Shown here piece by piece: positions 8,054 to 15,713 of a stretch of 21,267 bases of DNA (its first letter is position 1; each line of letters opens with the position of its first letter). Both the position numbers and the translations under genes were made by a program. This DNA is from Clostridiales bacterium (lineage in GTDB: Bacteria > Bacillota > Clostridia > Peptostreptococcales > T1SED10-28): NCBI GenBank assembly GCA_007134725.1, contig SLKF01000208.1, positions 1-21,267 of the forward strand, given 5' to 3'. The notes below the pieces were generated by a model. It was given only the letters and a program-made list of their open reading frames with translations. It was not told where the DNA came from and made no database searches.

Positions 8054-8728
8054 ATGAAGTTTAAAAATACCTTTACCAACTATTTGATTTTCATCAATGC
8101 CCTAGTGTTTTTATTAATGTTTCTGATCGGAGGCACCGACGTTTTTAGAGACGTACGCTGGCTGTTGGTCTTCGGCGCCCACTTTGGACCACTAATGATT
8201 GAAGAAGGTCAGTGGTTTCGTTTGATTACTTCCATGTTTATTCATGGAGGCATGATGCACATATTTTTCAATATGTATATTCTTTATATCTTCGGAAATT
8301 TAGCTGAAAAGGTTTACGGTTCCTATAAGTTTCTGACCATTTATGTCAGTACCGGAATTATAGCAGGCATCACCACGCTGATTGCAAATCCGTCGACCAT
8401 TTCCGTTGGTGCTTCCGGAGCCATCTTCGGGCTGATTGGCCTGCTCTTTGGTACCGGCTTTCGAAAGGATACCCCCAGTTTACTAAAATCCATCACCGGT
8501 ACCACCTTACTGCCGATGATTTTAATTAATGTATTTTTAGGATTTACCGTACCTTCCATCAATAATGCCGCCCATCTGGGTGGGCTGTTCAGTGGTTTGG
8601 CTTTTGGATTTTTTACCCCGGTTTTAAGACATTACTCCCGGTACAGTATCTGGAAATTTTCTTACGCCGTTTCACTAGTGATCTTGGTTGGCAGTTTTGC
8701 TTCTTTACTGGCTTTTATTCTTTTGTAA
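8054..8728 (+). CDS. Rhomboid family intramembrane serine protease
   Basis: A 224-residue six-helix membrane protease that cleaves membrane-spanning segments of other proteins. The catalytic serine is S121 in GASGAIFG and the catalytic histidine is H174 in NNAAHLGGLFSG. The family's HGGMMHIFFNMYILYIFG block, with its helix-2 His and Asn, is at 64-81. All core elements are present and length is that of the basic six-helix form, without an added domain. The ATG at 8054 has AAGGAG seven bases upstream; the ATG at 8027 lacks one. It forms its own unit and converges on the methyltransferase gene, sharing a terminator with it. Its substrate is unknown. Confidence 0.93.
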   Translation: MKFKNTFTNYLIFINALVFLLMFLIGGTDVFRDVRWLLVFGAHFGPLMIEEGQWFRLITSMFIHGGMMHIFFNMYILYIFGNLAEKVYGSYKFLTIYVSTGIIAGITTLIANPSTISVGASGAIFGLIGLLFGTGFRKDTPSLLKSITGTTLLPMILINVFLGFTVPSINNAAHLGGLFSGLAFGFFTPVLRHYSRYSIWKFSYAVSLVILVGSFASLLAFILL

Positions 8729-8765
8729 CTATTTGTTTTCCTTATTGATCATTACAAACTTAACA

Positions 8766-8804
8766 CATAAAAAAAACTGCCCTTAGGGAGCAGTTTTTTT
8801 TATG
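8766..8804. terminator. Shared bidirectional terminator, rhomboid and methyltransferase genes
   Basis: Perfect 15-bp arms (8766-8780 and 8790-8804) with a nine-base loop, including A8 and T8 runs, so it works on both strands. The stop codon of the methyltransferase gene lies in the loop and its last codons lie in the stem. Confidence 0.92.
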
Positions 8805-9376
8805 TTGCCCGTACCACCAAGAAATATGTTTTTCATGATCTTCTCCTCTAATTTCAAATCAAATCCCATGGATTGTAGGGTGTCTTCGGTTTCGCGATTC
8901 AAATGGCAACCACTGGCCAGCTTTTTCCATAGTGGGGTTAGGACATCAAAGGTTTTTCCTAAGGGTTCTGTTTCCGGACGGACATGTTCGATAAAAATAA
9001 TGGTTCCGTCTTTTTTCAGCACCCGTTTTATTTCCTTTAACCCTTTTTCAACATCGGCCACGGTACAAAATACCAAGGTAAATACCACGGTGTCGAAAGT
9101 TTCTTCAGGAAAGGACAAATCCATAACATTCTCTTCTTTCAATGAGAGGTCCAAATGGGTATAATCTTCCGTCTTTTTTTCCAGTACCCGATAATTCAAG
9201 TCCCGATCAATCATGATCAGGGAGGACACTTTTTCACGATCATAATAGCCTAGGTTCAGGCCCGTACCTGCTCCAATCTCCAAAACCTTTCCCTTCGCCT
9301 TGGGGACTAGTTTTTTTCTCAGTTTTCTAAGCCCTCTTCTTTCGAAAGGCTCCATAAAAAGATCATAGATTGCCAT
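8783..9376 (-). CDS. Class I SAM-dependent methyltransferase (type 11, METTL7-like)
   Basis: A 197-residue cytoplasmic methyltransferase. The SAM-binding motif I is VLEIGAGTGLNL (31-42), followed by the acidic loop MIDRD, then FDTVVFTLVFCTV and a post-motif block FIEHVRPE. The later W..LASGCHLNRET segment is typical of the METTL7/UbiE-like branch, which methylates lipids, thiols or small molecules. The acceptor cannot be stated. The ATG at 9376 has AGGAGG seven bases upstream. It follows the pterin dehydratase gene by 62 bases, with no terminator visible between, so they are probably cotranscribed. The last eight or so residues are encoded by the terminator hairpin, so the C-terminal tail may not matter for function. 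Confidence 0.88.
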   Translation of the reverse strand: MAIYDLFMEPFERRGLRKLRKKLVPKAKGKVLEIGAGTGLNLGYYDREKVSSLIMIDRDLNYRVLEKKTEDYTHLDLSLKEENVMDLSFPEETFDTVVFTLVFCTVADVEKGLKEIKRVLKKDGTIIFIEHVRPETEPLGKTFDVLTPLWKKLASGCHLNRETEDTLQSMGFDLKLEEKIMKNIFLGGTGNIKKTAP

Positions 9377-9438
9377 GGTTTTTCCTCCTTAGAAAAGAAG
9401 GATACCCGGCTTTATCAGGATTCATCAGACCTTTCCTA

Positions 9439-9774
9439 CTATGGAAGCTCAATTTCGTCCACCTTGGCTGCAAATACAAAGTCACTTTCGCTTAATCCGT
9501 CGATTTTGTGGGTCAACACCGTAAGCTGTACTTTTCCCCAAGCCAGGAATATATCCGGGTGATGTCCTTCCGCTTCTGCAATTTCCCCTACTTTGTTGGT
9601 AAAATCCAAGGCTTCCTTAAAGTTTTTAAATTTCAGATTTTTTTCCAGATGATGATCATCCACTACTTTCCAATCATCCTTTAATTCTTTTTCATACTTT
9701 TTAATCTCCTCTTTTTCCATGGGAGGAGTCCCGATACTGCAAGGAATGCATTTTTGCTCTGACAATTTACTCAT
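9439..9774 (-). CDS. phhB: 4a-hydroxytetrahydrobiopterin dehydratase (pterin-4a-carbinolamine dehydratase)
   Basis: A 111-residue protein of the PCD/DCoH family, which dehydrates 4a-hydroxytetrahydropterins. The active-site block AEAEGHHPDIFLAWGKVQL carries the paired histidines followed by proline, and the distal part has LTHKIDGLSESDFVFAAKVDEI. The N-terminal CIPCSIGTPPM is also normal for bacterial members. The ATG at 9774 follows AGGAGG by six bases. No aromatic amino acid hydroxylase is near, and an anaerobe should not run the oxygen-dependent cycle; in such genomes the protein may serve a molybdopterin- or folate-related role, which is unproven. The symbol is given by family and does not imply phenylalanine hydroxylation here. 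Confidence 0.9.
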   Translation of the reverse strand: MSKLSEQKCIPCSIGTPPMEKEEIKKYEKELKDDWKVVDDHHLEKNLKFKNFKEALDFTNKVGEIAEAEGHHPDIFLAWGKVQLTVLTHKIDGLSESDFVFAAKVDEIELP

Positions 9775-9808
9775 ATTACTACCTCCTTAATGATTCATAT
9801 CCTACTTC

Positions 9809-9850
9809 ACAGGTCCCAAATCATTGCCAACGTTAGGAATTAAGACCTGT
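9809..9850. repeat. Inverted repeat in the pterin dehydratase leader
   Basis: ACAGGTC (9809-9815) and GACCTGT (9844-9850) are perfect 7-base arms 28 bases apart, ending 35 bases before the ATG. The loop contains the palindrome AACGTT. It may be an RNA hairpin or a protein site; it matches no riboswitch class known to me. Confidence 0.35.
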
Positions 9851-9961
9851 ATCCCTTATTTCACCACATCTTTAGTTTTAAATCTCTCTTATAATACTTT
9901 TTATCCTATTTTCCTTTTTTTAAACATTCCCCAGGAAACCGGAACTTTCCATAAGTTCTGT

Positions 9962-9990
9962 TTGCTTTGATTATTTCCTCATGCTACAAT
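9962..9990 (+). promoter_or_regulatory. Promoter of the hydrolase-folC unit
   Basis: TTGCTT (9962-9967), a 17-base spacer and TACAAT (9985-9990), 45 bases before the ATG at 10036. Confidence 0.55.
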
Positions 9991-10035
9991 TATGTTGATA
10001 AAAGATCATTTTACCTAAATCAAAGGAGGCATTTT

Positions 10036-10584
10036 ATGAATAAATTTACCCTTACCCCGAAGAACACATCGCTTTTAGTCATTGACTTTCAAGAAAAATT
10101 AGTACCGGCCATGCACCGCTCCCAGGACACCCTGAAAAATGCAGGCATTCTGATGAAGATCGCTAAAGCTTTAGAAATCCCCACCATTGTTACGGAACAA
10201 TACCCAAAGGGAATCGGACACACGGTAGAGTCTTTATCCGCTTTATTCGGAGATCTATCTCCCATAGAAAAAATGTCTTTTAGCGCCTGCACGACAGAGG
10301 TTGTGGAAAAGCTTTCTAAGGATCCGAGACAAAAGATCCTTATATCGGGAATTGAAGCCCATGTGTGTGTATTTCAAACGGTACGGGCCCTGATTCAAAA
10401 AGGTTATCAGGTTTTTGTCGTATCCGATGCGGTTTCTTCCAGAACGGAAGCCAACTATCAAAACGGATTATCACAAATGCGGGAAATGGGGGCGGTAATC
10501 ACCAATACGGAAACCGTTCTGTTTGATTTATTAAAAGAATCCACTCACCCTCAATTCAAGGAACTATCCAAACTGATTCGATAA
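10036..10584 (+). CDS. Isochorismatase family cysteine hydrolase
   Basis: A 182-residue cytoplasmic hydrolase of the isochorismatase-like superfamily. The family triad is complete: D17 in VIDFQEKL, K79 in PIEKMSFSAC and C111 in GIEAHVCVFQT. The GIEAHVCV form, and the lack of the metal-binding residues of nicotinamidases, point to the YcaC/ISOC1-like branch, whose substrates are mostly unknown. Function is therefore a hydrolase acting on an amide or similar bond. The ATG at 10036 follows AAAGGAGG. It precedes folC by 77 bases with no terminator between, so cotranscription is likely, but a shared pathway is not evident. Confidence 0.9.
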   Translation: MNKFTLTPKNTSLLVIDFQEKLVPAMHRSQDTLKNAGILMKIAKALEIPTIVTEQYPKGIGHTVESLSALFGDLSPIEKMSFSACTTEVVEKLSKDPRQKILISGIEAHVCVFQTVRALIQKGYQVFVVSDAVSSRTEANYQNGLSQMREMGAVITNTETVLFDLLKESTHPQFKELSKLIR

Positions 10585-10661
10585 CCCTATTAGTAAAACA
10601 TGTTTTAAACTGATCTTTTCCACATTTTTTAAATGATGGAATCCTTATGGAGGAATGGCAG

Positions 10662-11975
10662 ATGAACTATCAGGAAGCCTTGAATTATATTCACGGCACA
10701 TACAAATTCGGCAAAAAAATCGGACTAACCAATATTCGGGATCTCCTGCACCGTTTGGGAAATCCTGAAAAACAGCTTAAAATCATTCATATTGCCGGCA
10801 CTAACGGAAAAGGCTCGGTTTCTTCTTTGATTCATGGAGGACTCAGTGCCGCCGGCTACAAAGTGGGACTTTTCACGTCTCCTTATCTGGAGACCTTTCG
10901 GGAACGGATGCAGATCAATGGAGTGAAAATTTCCGAGGAGCATTTAATCCGGTCCACCAAAAAAGTTCAGGAAAAAATCCAAGAGATGGTCGAAGAAGGA
11001 AAACATCACCCTTCCGAATTCGAAGTGGTTACCGCCATTGCCCTGGACTATTTTTGCCATCAATCCGTGGATTTTCTGGTCCTTGAAGTGGGCCTGGGAG
11101 GGCGTTATGACGCCACAAATGCGGTGGACCATCCGATACTGTCCATTATCACAAACATCGGGTATGACCACACCGAATACCTCGGCGATACCTTAGACAA
11201 AATTGCTTATGAGAAGGCGGGGATTATCAAGGAAAATACCCCGGTGATTGTCTATCCCCAGGAAAAAGAGGCTATGGAAACCATCGAAACGGTTGCCAGA
11301 GAGAAAAATGCTCCACTGATTCCCGTGGACTTTTCTTCCCTGGTCCTGGAGGGGAGCAGCTTAAAAGAACAGACTTTTTCCGTGACGATAGGGAAAACCA
11401 ACTACCCCTCGATAAAAATCCGTCTTTTGGGTTCTTATCAAATCTATAACAGCATCACGGCCTTGACCGCCTTGGAACATTTAAAAGCCCAGGGACACGT
11501 CACCTACAGCCTTGAAGCGATTAAAGAAGGCTTTGACAAGACCCGCTGGCCGGGACGTTTTGAGATCCTAAGAGAAAAACCTTTAACCATCATTGACGGA
11601 GCCCATAACCCGCAAGCTGCTCAGGCCCTGGCAGAAACCTTAGAAAAACATTTACCCAAGGCCTCCATCACTTTTGTAATCGGCATGCTCTTGGATAAGG
11701 ACATCCAAAGTTTTCTTCAGGAAATCGCCCCTCTGGGCTCCCGCTTTGTATTGACCAAACCCTTTGGGCCACGAGCTGCGGAACCGAAGTTTTTACAGGA
11801 AAAACTTCTTTCCTACGGAAAACCCATCCATATAGAACCCCGGGTTCCCCAAGCCATTGATAAGGCTTTTGCCCTTACTTCCGAGAAGGAAGTGATTGTT
11901 CTTGTGGGCTCCTTATATATGATCGGAGAGGCCCGTACTTTCCTTCGTGAAACCTCAGAAATTACGGATCAATAG
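10662..11975 (+). CDS. folC: Bifunctional folylpolyglutamate synthase/dihydrofolate synthase
   Basis: A 437-residue Mur-ligase-family enzyme that adds glutamate to dihydropteroate and to folates, using ATP. The P-loop is HIAGTNGKGSVSS (43-55). The folate/ATP region FTSPYLETFRERMQING, the LEVGLGGRYDATNAV block, the conserved ITNIGYDHTEYLGDT and the C-terminal domain start TRWPGRFEI...DGAHNPQA are all present. Length is standard. The start at 10662 has GGAGG eight bases upstream; the ATG at 10647 contains that site and is not used. The stop codon lies in the first unit of a 16-bp tandem repeat. Confidence 0.96.
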   Translation: MNYQEALNYIHGTYKFGKKIGLTNIRDLLHRLGNPEKQLKIIHIAGTNGKGSVSSLIHGGLSAAGYKVGLFTSPYLETFRERMQINGVKISEEHLIRSTKKVQEKIQEMVEEGKHHPSEFEVVTAIALDYFCHQSVDFLVLEVGLGGRYDATNAVDHPILSIITNIGYDHTEYLGDTLDKIAYEKAGIIKENTPVIVYPQEKEAMETIETVAREKNAPLIPVDFSSLVLEGSSLKEQTFSVTIGKTNYPSIKIRLLGSYQIYNSITALTALEHLKAQGHVTYSLEAIKEGFDKTRWPGRFEILREKPLTIIDGAHNPQAAQALAETLEKHLPKASITFVIGMLLDKDIQSFLQEIAPLGSRFVLTKPFGPRAAEPKFLQEKLLSYGKPIHIEPRVPQAIDKAFALTSEKEVIVLVGSLYMIGEARTFLRETSEITDQ

Positions 11976-12032
11976 AATTACAGCTCAATAGAATTACAGC
12001 TCAGTAGAATTACAGCTCAGTAGAATTACTGC
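11969..12032 (+). repeat. Four tandem 16-bp repeats at the end of folC
   Basis: Unit TCAATAGAATTACAGC occurs at 11969-11984 and 11985-12000 exactly, then at 12001-12016 with one change (TCAG), then at 12017-12032 with two changes (TCAG and ACTGC). The first unit contains the folC stop codon, so each later unit brings another TAG. Confidence 0.95.
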
Positions 12033-12053
12033 CCAATTGTTTTTCAATTTACC

Positions 12054-12098
12054 AAAAGAGCACCCCTTATCCTAATGATGGATCGTGGGTGCTCTTTT
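12054..12098. terminator. Bidirectional terminator between folC and the TspO-like gene
   Basis: AAAAGAGCACCC (12054-12065) pairs perfectly with GGGTGCTCTTTT (12087-12098) around a 21-base loop. The outer A/T bases make it usable on both strands. Confidence 0.88.
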
Positions 12099-12111
12099 AT
12101 AAGTAATTTCG

Positions 12112-12873
12112 TCAATAACGGGGTCTTTTCTTGTAAAATTTCATTAATCCGCTTCCTATGACAATACCCGCTGCCGCAACTAAGGGAAGTATCTGCAATG
12201 CCAAGGTTCCGCTATTGTTTTGAACACTGATTCCAATAAAGGCCCAGACAAACACTGCCCCAAAGAGCAGATCCCGGTAAACCTTTACAAAAGTTAAAGC
12301 CAGTATCGTGGCGATACCGATCAGCAATCCGGTCCATATTCCTTCTCCCAGAAGCCAGTCATTCCAGTTCATGTAATCGAAGAAGATAAAAACATTAGCA
12401 ATGGTGGCCACGGAGACCCAGGCTAAATAAATGGAAAAAGGGGCTTTGACAAAGATTTTTTCCTCCCGGGGAACCCCTTGCCTTTTTTGATTCAACTTCC
12501 TGTAGATTACAGCCAAATTCAACAAAAGCAACACAATAATTCCCAGGGCAACACCGATATATAAGTAATGCCAGGCTACAATCCAGGCACTGTTTAACAC
12601 ACAGGATAACACAAACCAGGAGCTGATTCTTTCAATATTCCCACTCCTACGGGAACGGGGCAGTAATTGATAGATGGCGAAAGCGATGAGACCAAGATAA
12701 ATCAGTCCCCAGATGGCAAATACATATCCCGCCGGAGTAAAATACACGCCGAAACGGTCCGATACTTCGCCGGAAGTAACTCCGTTAATCGGTAGTGCAT
12801 TGGCTAAGTAATTCACACTTAGCACAAAGCCTAAGGCTAATAGATTAAAAATTTTACTAAACCTTCTCTTCAC
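12112..12873 (-). CDS. TspO/MBR-like tryptophan-rich membrane protein
   Basis: A 253-residue membrane protein with about seven helices, matching the long bacillar/clostridial form annotated as tryptophan-rich sensory protein (TspO family). The signature segment is FTPAGYVFAIWGLIYLGL near residue 50, with further paired tryptophans (SAWIVAWHYLY, YMNWNDWLLGEGIWTG). TspO proteins bind porphyrins or related ligands in the membrane; whether this long form does is unclear. The start is the GTG at 12873, one base after the upstream hydrolase stop. Its AGGAGG site is inside the last hydrolase codons, so the two genes are translationally coupled. It terminates at the shared hairpin 12054-12098. Confidence 0.75.
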   Translation of the reverse strand: MKRRFSKIFNLLALGFVLSVNYLANALPINGVTSGEVSDRFGVYFTPAGYVFAIWGLIYLGLIAFAIYQLLPRSRRSGNIERISSWFVLSCVLNSAWIVAWHYLYIGVALGIIVLLLLNLAVIYRKLNQKRQGVPREEKIFVKAPFSIYLAWVSVATIANVFIFFDYMNWNDWLLGEGIWTGLLIGIATILALTFVKVYRDLLFGAVFVWAFIGISVQNNSGTLALQILPLVAAAGIVIGSGLMKFYKKRPRY

Positions 12874-12874
12874 A

Positions 12875-13855
12875 TTACCACCTCCTCTCGGATTCCACCT
12901 TCGAGTCTCTTTTTACGGAATGTTCTCCCACTTTTTCTTCCAACCAATTCAGTATGTCCTGATACACGGCTTCTTTATTATTTTCATGAAGCATTTCATG
13001 TCTTCCTTCGGGATAGATCCTCATCCGTAGATCTTTTATCCCCTGCTCTTCAAACAAGGTTTGGACCTCTCGAACCCCTACCCCTTCCTTCCCTACAGGA
13101 TCCTTTTCTCCGGAAAACAGCAGCACCGGTAAATCTTTCGGCATCTTTTCCAGATTACTCCGTTGATGGATTTTTTTTATGCCCTGGAGTAAATCCACAT
13201 AAAACCCTGTAGTCATGATGTTTCCACATAGAGGATCCTCCACATAGGCTCTTACCTCCCATTCATTGGTGCTCAACCAGTCAAAGGGTGTTTTCGTCGG
13301 TTCAAATTTTTTATTATACTTTCCAAAGATCAGACGATCTAATAAGGGACTTTTCTTCCGCTTTCCTTTTACCAATTTTTCCACCTTTGCGATCCATAAG
13401 CCCAGGGTTCCTAAAACCCCTAGCTTGCCTCCGGTTCCGCTTAAAATCAGTCCTTGTAGGTGATCTCCAAACTCCTGGGCATAGTCCCTGGCTAAAAATG
13501 AACCCATGCTGTGCCCCAACATAATTACCGGTTCCTCCGAGTATTGCTTTTCGATTTCCTCCCGTAGGTAATTCAAGTCCAACACCGTTCGTCTCCATCC
13601 GTTTTTATCCGAAAGATGTCCCAGGATCTCGGATTCATCCGGAATTTTTCCGTGTCCCCGGTGATCATTCCCAAAGACCACATAACCTTTTTGAACCATG
13701 AATCTGGCAAAATCATCATAGCGATCAATATGCTCCGCCATGCCGTGGACAATTTGAATTACGGCCTTCGGTTCCCTGTTATTGGGATCCATCCATCTTT
13801 TGCAGTGCATTTCCTTATCTTGGTAACCCTTAAGACGAAAACTCTTGGTATCCAT
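12875..13855 (-). CDS. Alpha/beta hydrolase, monoacylglycerol lipase-like (serine aminopeptidase S33 family)
   Basis: A 326-residue cytoplasmic hydrolase with the fold and motifs of lysophospholipases and monoacylglycerol lipases. The nucleophile is S116 in MLGHSMGSF, the acid is D252 in FSGEKDPVG and the histidine is H286 in YPEGRHEMLH. QIVHGMAEH (34-42) forms the oxyanion-hole region and GNDHRGHG is also typical. No signal peptide. The ATG at 13855 has AGGAGG eight bases upstream; the ATG at 13861 is too close to that site. A TspO-like gene follows almost without gap. A lipid ester substrate is likely by family, not shown. Confidence 0.9.
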   Translation of the reverse strand: MDTKSFRLKGYQDKEMHCKRWMDPNNREPKAVIQIVHGMAEHIDRYDDFARFMVQKGYVVFGNDHRGHGKIPDESEILGHLSDKNGWRRTVLDLNYLREEIEKQYSEEPVIMLGHSMGSFLARDYAQEFGDHLQGLILSGTGGKLGVLGTLGLWIAKVEKLVKGKRKKSPLLDRLIFGKYNKKFEPTKTPFDWLSTNEWEVRAYVEDPLCGNIMTTGFYVDLLQGIKKIHQRSNLEKMPKDLPVLLFSGEKDPVGKEGVGVREVQTLFEEQGIKDLRMRIYPEGRHEMLHENNKEAVYQDILNWLEEKVGEHSVKRDSKVESERRW

Positions 13856-13888
13856 AAGCATTCCCTCCTCTGCTTCAAACTACTTTTT

Positions 13889-13916
13889 ATTCTATACCCG
13901 ATTCTTTTTCTCTCAA
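13889..13916 (-). promoter_or_regulatory. Promoter of the hydrolase-TspO operon
   Basis: On the minus strand TTGAGA (13916-13911), a 16-base spacer and TAGAAT (13894-13889), about 34 bases before the ATG at 13855. Confidence 0.55.
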
Positions 13917-13987
13917 TCGAAAGAGATTTCACTTATTGGCCCACAAATAATTTGCACTCCGGGATGTTTCCTAAATTTTATATGCAA

Positions 13988-14013
13988 AAGGTAGCAGGCT
14001 TCCCTGCTACCTT
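13988..14013 (-). terminator. Terminator of the B12-riboswitch operon
   Basis: Perfect 11-bp arms (13988-13998 and 14003-14013) surround a four-base loop; the minus strand then reads TTTTGCATAT, a weak U tail. The stop codon of the ECF S component (TAG, 14009-14007) lies inside the hairpin. Confidence 0.7.
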
Positions 14014-14540
14014 ATATAATATTGTTTTAATTGAGACTTGAAAACTTTCAACAAAGGATTAATCAGGATAATCGCTATAATATAGTTGGATGCCCCATGA
14101 AGAATATCCAAGGGGATCCCCCGTGCCCAGTAAGCCATTCCATAGGCAATCCCATAGAACAGGGATTCAAAAAGTGCAAAGAAAAAGCCGAAGGAAAGTC
14201 CGAAAATACCGGAAATCATGGCAAATCCGTATTCACTTTTGACTTTCCCCTTCAAAGCCCCCGTAGCCAAAATCAAAATCGGCCAGACAACATAATACCC
14301 CAGCACCCAGGTGGAAAAGCCGTATAGGAATATTTCCGTGGTTGCAAAAATAACAGAAATCAACCAGGTTTTCTTTACTCCCAGGGTCACGGTGTAAAGA
14401 ATGAACAATAAGCTAACCACTTCCACATTGGGCAGGAAACTGAGGGCCAGCTTCCCGGCGGTTATGGAGGCACTAAGAATACTGATTAATACTAAATCCT
14501 GGACTTTCATCCCATTAAAAGTCTCTGCGTTGGAGCTCAT
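14007..14540 (-). CDS. ECF transporter S component, candidate cobalamin/corrinoid specificity
   Basis: A 177-residue integral membrane protein with about six helices and the look of an ECF-transporter S component, the subunit that binds the vitamin and docks on the EcfT-EcfA-EcfA' module (not encoded here). It starts MKVQDLVLISILSASITAGKLAL after a short lead and has conserved-looking glycine-rich helices. B12 specificity is inferred from its place in a cobalamin-riboswitch operon. The start is chosen at 14540, with GGAG six bases upstream, overlapping the preceding gene by 26 bases; an ATG at 14510, just after that gene's stop, is a good alternative with a weaker site. Either way translation should be coupled. 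Known B12 S components exist (BtuM, CbrT); I cannot say it belongs to either. Confidence 0.75.
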   Translation of the reverse strand: MSSNAETFNGMKVQDLVLISILSASITAGKLALSFLPNVEVVSLLFILYTVTLGVKKTWLISVIFATTEIFLYGFSTWVLGYYVVWPILILATGALKGKVKSEYGFAMISGIFGLSFGFFFALFESLFYGIAYGMAYWARGIPLDILHGASNYIIAIILINPLLKVFKSQLKQYYIR

Positions 14541-15585
14541 ATACATCTCCGTCCTTTATTTCGATCCCGGAAAGCCCGGTTTCTGAATCTTCTCCGTTAA
14601 CTAAGATATGGAGGTATTCTCCAGATCCATCCATTTCATAACCCAATATTTCCGTGATAGACATACCAAAATCCGTGGTTTCAAATTCCAATTCTAAGAC
14701 TTCCGCCTCATCTTCAACCAGTTCCGATACAAATTCCTGTTCTGTTTGAAAGGTAAACTCCTCTGCAATGTCTTCGGTATCAATAGTCACTATAAAAGTG
14801 ACTTCTTTAACATCTGTGGCTGTCCCTTCCTCGTCATCTTCCATTGGTGCAAAACTTCGAAGCTCGAGCTCATATTCGTCCCCATCCATCAGTTCGATCC
14901 CGGAAAGACCGGTAACTGCATCTTCACCGTTCACTAAAATATGAAGGTATTCTGTGCTTCCGTCCACTTCATATCCTAAAATCTCGGTTATGGAAAGTCC
15001 GAATTCGGTATCCTCATATTCCACTTCCAGAGTCTCCGCTTCATCTTCAATCAATTCGGATAAGAACTCGAAGTCCGTCTGAAAAGTAAAGGTCTCTTCA
15101 ATGTCTTCCTTGTCCAGGGTGACCCTAAGACTTACTTCTTTTTCCTCCGCCTCATCGGTTTCTCCATCATCATTCCCACCGTAATCGGAAAGACTTCGAA
15201 GCTCAAGTACGTATTCATCGCCATCCATCAAGGCAATGCTGGAGGCTCCATACTCCGCATCTTCTCCATTGATTAAAATATGAAAATATTCCGAGGAACT
15301 ATCCACTTCATAGCCTAACATTCCACTAATCATCATTCCCAAAGCACTGTGTTCATCGTAGATTAATTCCAAAGCCTCTTGTTCATCTTCCATAAGCTCC
15401 CCTAAAAATTCATGATCCGTCTGGAAAGTAAATTCCTCGTCAATGTCTTCCTTTTCAATAATTACCTGTAGACTTACTTCCTTTTCTCCTTCAACCCCGC
15501 TTGGTGCTAAGTAAGTATTGTATAATGCCCCTAAAATAATCACTGCTGCAATAACACCGATAATAGATAAAATTTTCTTGTTCAT
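14515..15585 (-). CDS. Membrane-anchored protein with three tandem DUF4430 (transcobalamin C-terminal-like) domains
   Basis: A 356-residue protein: an N-terminal membrane anchor or uncleaved signal (residues 5-21, no lipobox cysteine), then three homologous domains at about 35-132, 149-245 and 260-356, joined by short acidic linkers. Each repeat begins KEV and a beta strand, has FTFQT, an LGYE-(V/M)-D turn, then EY-(F/L)-HIL-(I/V)-NGED, a G-(A/L)-S turn and DGD. The last block matches the NGE...G...DGDE end of DUF4430 (Pfam) domains, which share the fold of the C-terminal beta-domain of animal transcobalamin and intrinsic factor. The protein is extremely rich in Glu and Asp. It is expressed behind a cobalamin riboswitch and overlaps an ECF S-component gene. 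A corrinoid-capturing surface protein is my inference. AGGAGG precedes the ATG at 15585. Confidence 0.82.
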   Translation of the reverse strand: MNKKILSIIGVIAAVIILGALYNTYLAPSGVEGEKEVSLQVIIEKEDIDEEFTFQTDHEFLGELMEDEQEALELIYDEHSALGMMISGMLGYEVDSSSEYFHILINGEDAEYGASSIALMDGDEYVLELRSLSDYGGNDDGETDEAEEKEVSLRVTLDKEDIEETFTFQTDFEFLSELIEDEAETLEVEYEDTEFGLSITEILGYEVDGSTEYLHILVNGEDAVTGLSGIELMDGDEYELELRSFAPMEDDEEGTATDVKEVTFIVTIDTEDIAEEFTFQTEQEFVSELVEDEAEVLELEFETTDFGMSITEILGYEMDGSGEYLHILVNGEDSETGLSGIEIKDGDVYELQRRDF

Positions 15586-15616
15586 ATTGAAACCTCCTGT
15601 TTTTTATTATTACATT

Positions 15617-15648
15617 AAAAATCCCCTTTCAACCGCAGTTGAAAGGGG
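15617..15648 (-). terminator. Riboswitch expression-platform terminator
   Basis: CCCCTTTCAAC and GTTGAAAGGGG form a perfect 11-bp stem (15623-15633 with 15638-15648) with a four-base loop, followed on the minus strand by ATTTTTAAT. It sits between the cobalamin aptamer and the DUF4430 gene start, so it is the likely off-switch. Confidence 0.88.
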
Positions 15649-15713
15649 TAGACTGTTGAATCATGGGATAATCTCTTGACCGCCCATGGATTTCCTGCAT
15701 TTTTCGCAGATCT

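Noticed and set aside
11969..12032. A short CRISPR array
   Set aside because: The 16-bp units are directly adjacent with no spacers and no cas genes are nearby.
13616..14041. Plus-strand open frame of 141 codons
   Set aside because: It is antisense to the 5' half of the alpha/beta hydrolase gene, its promoter and a terminator; no ribosome binding site or recognisable protein feature.
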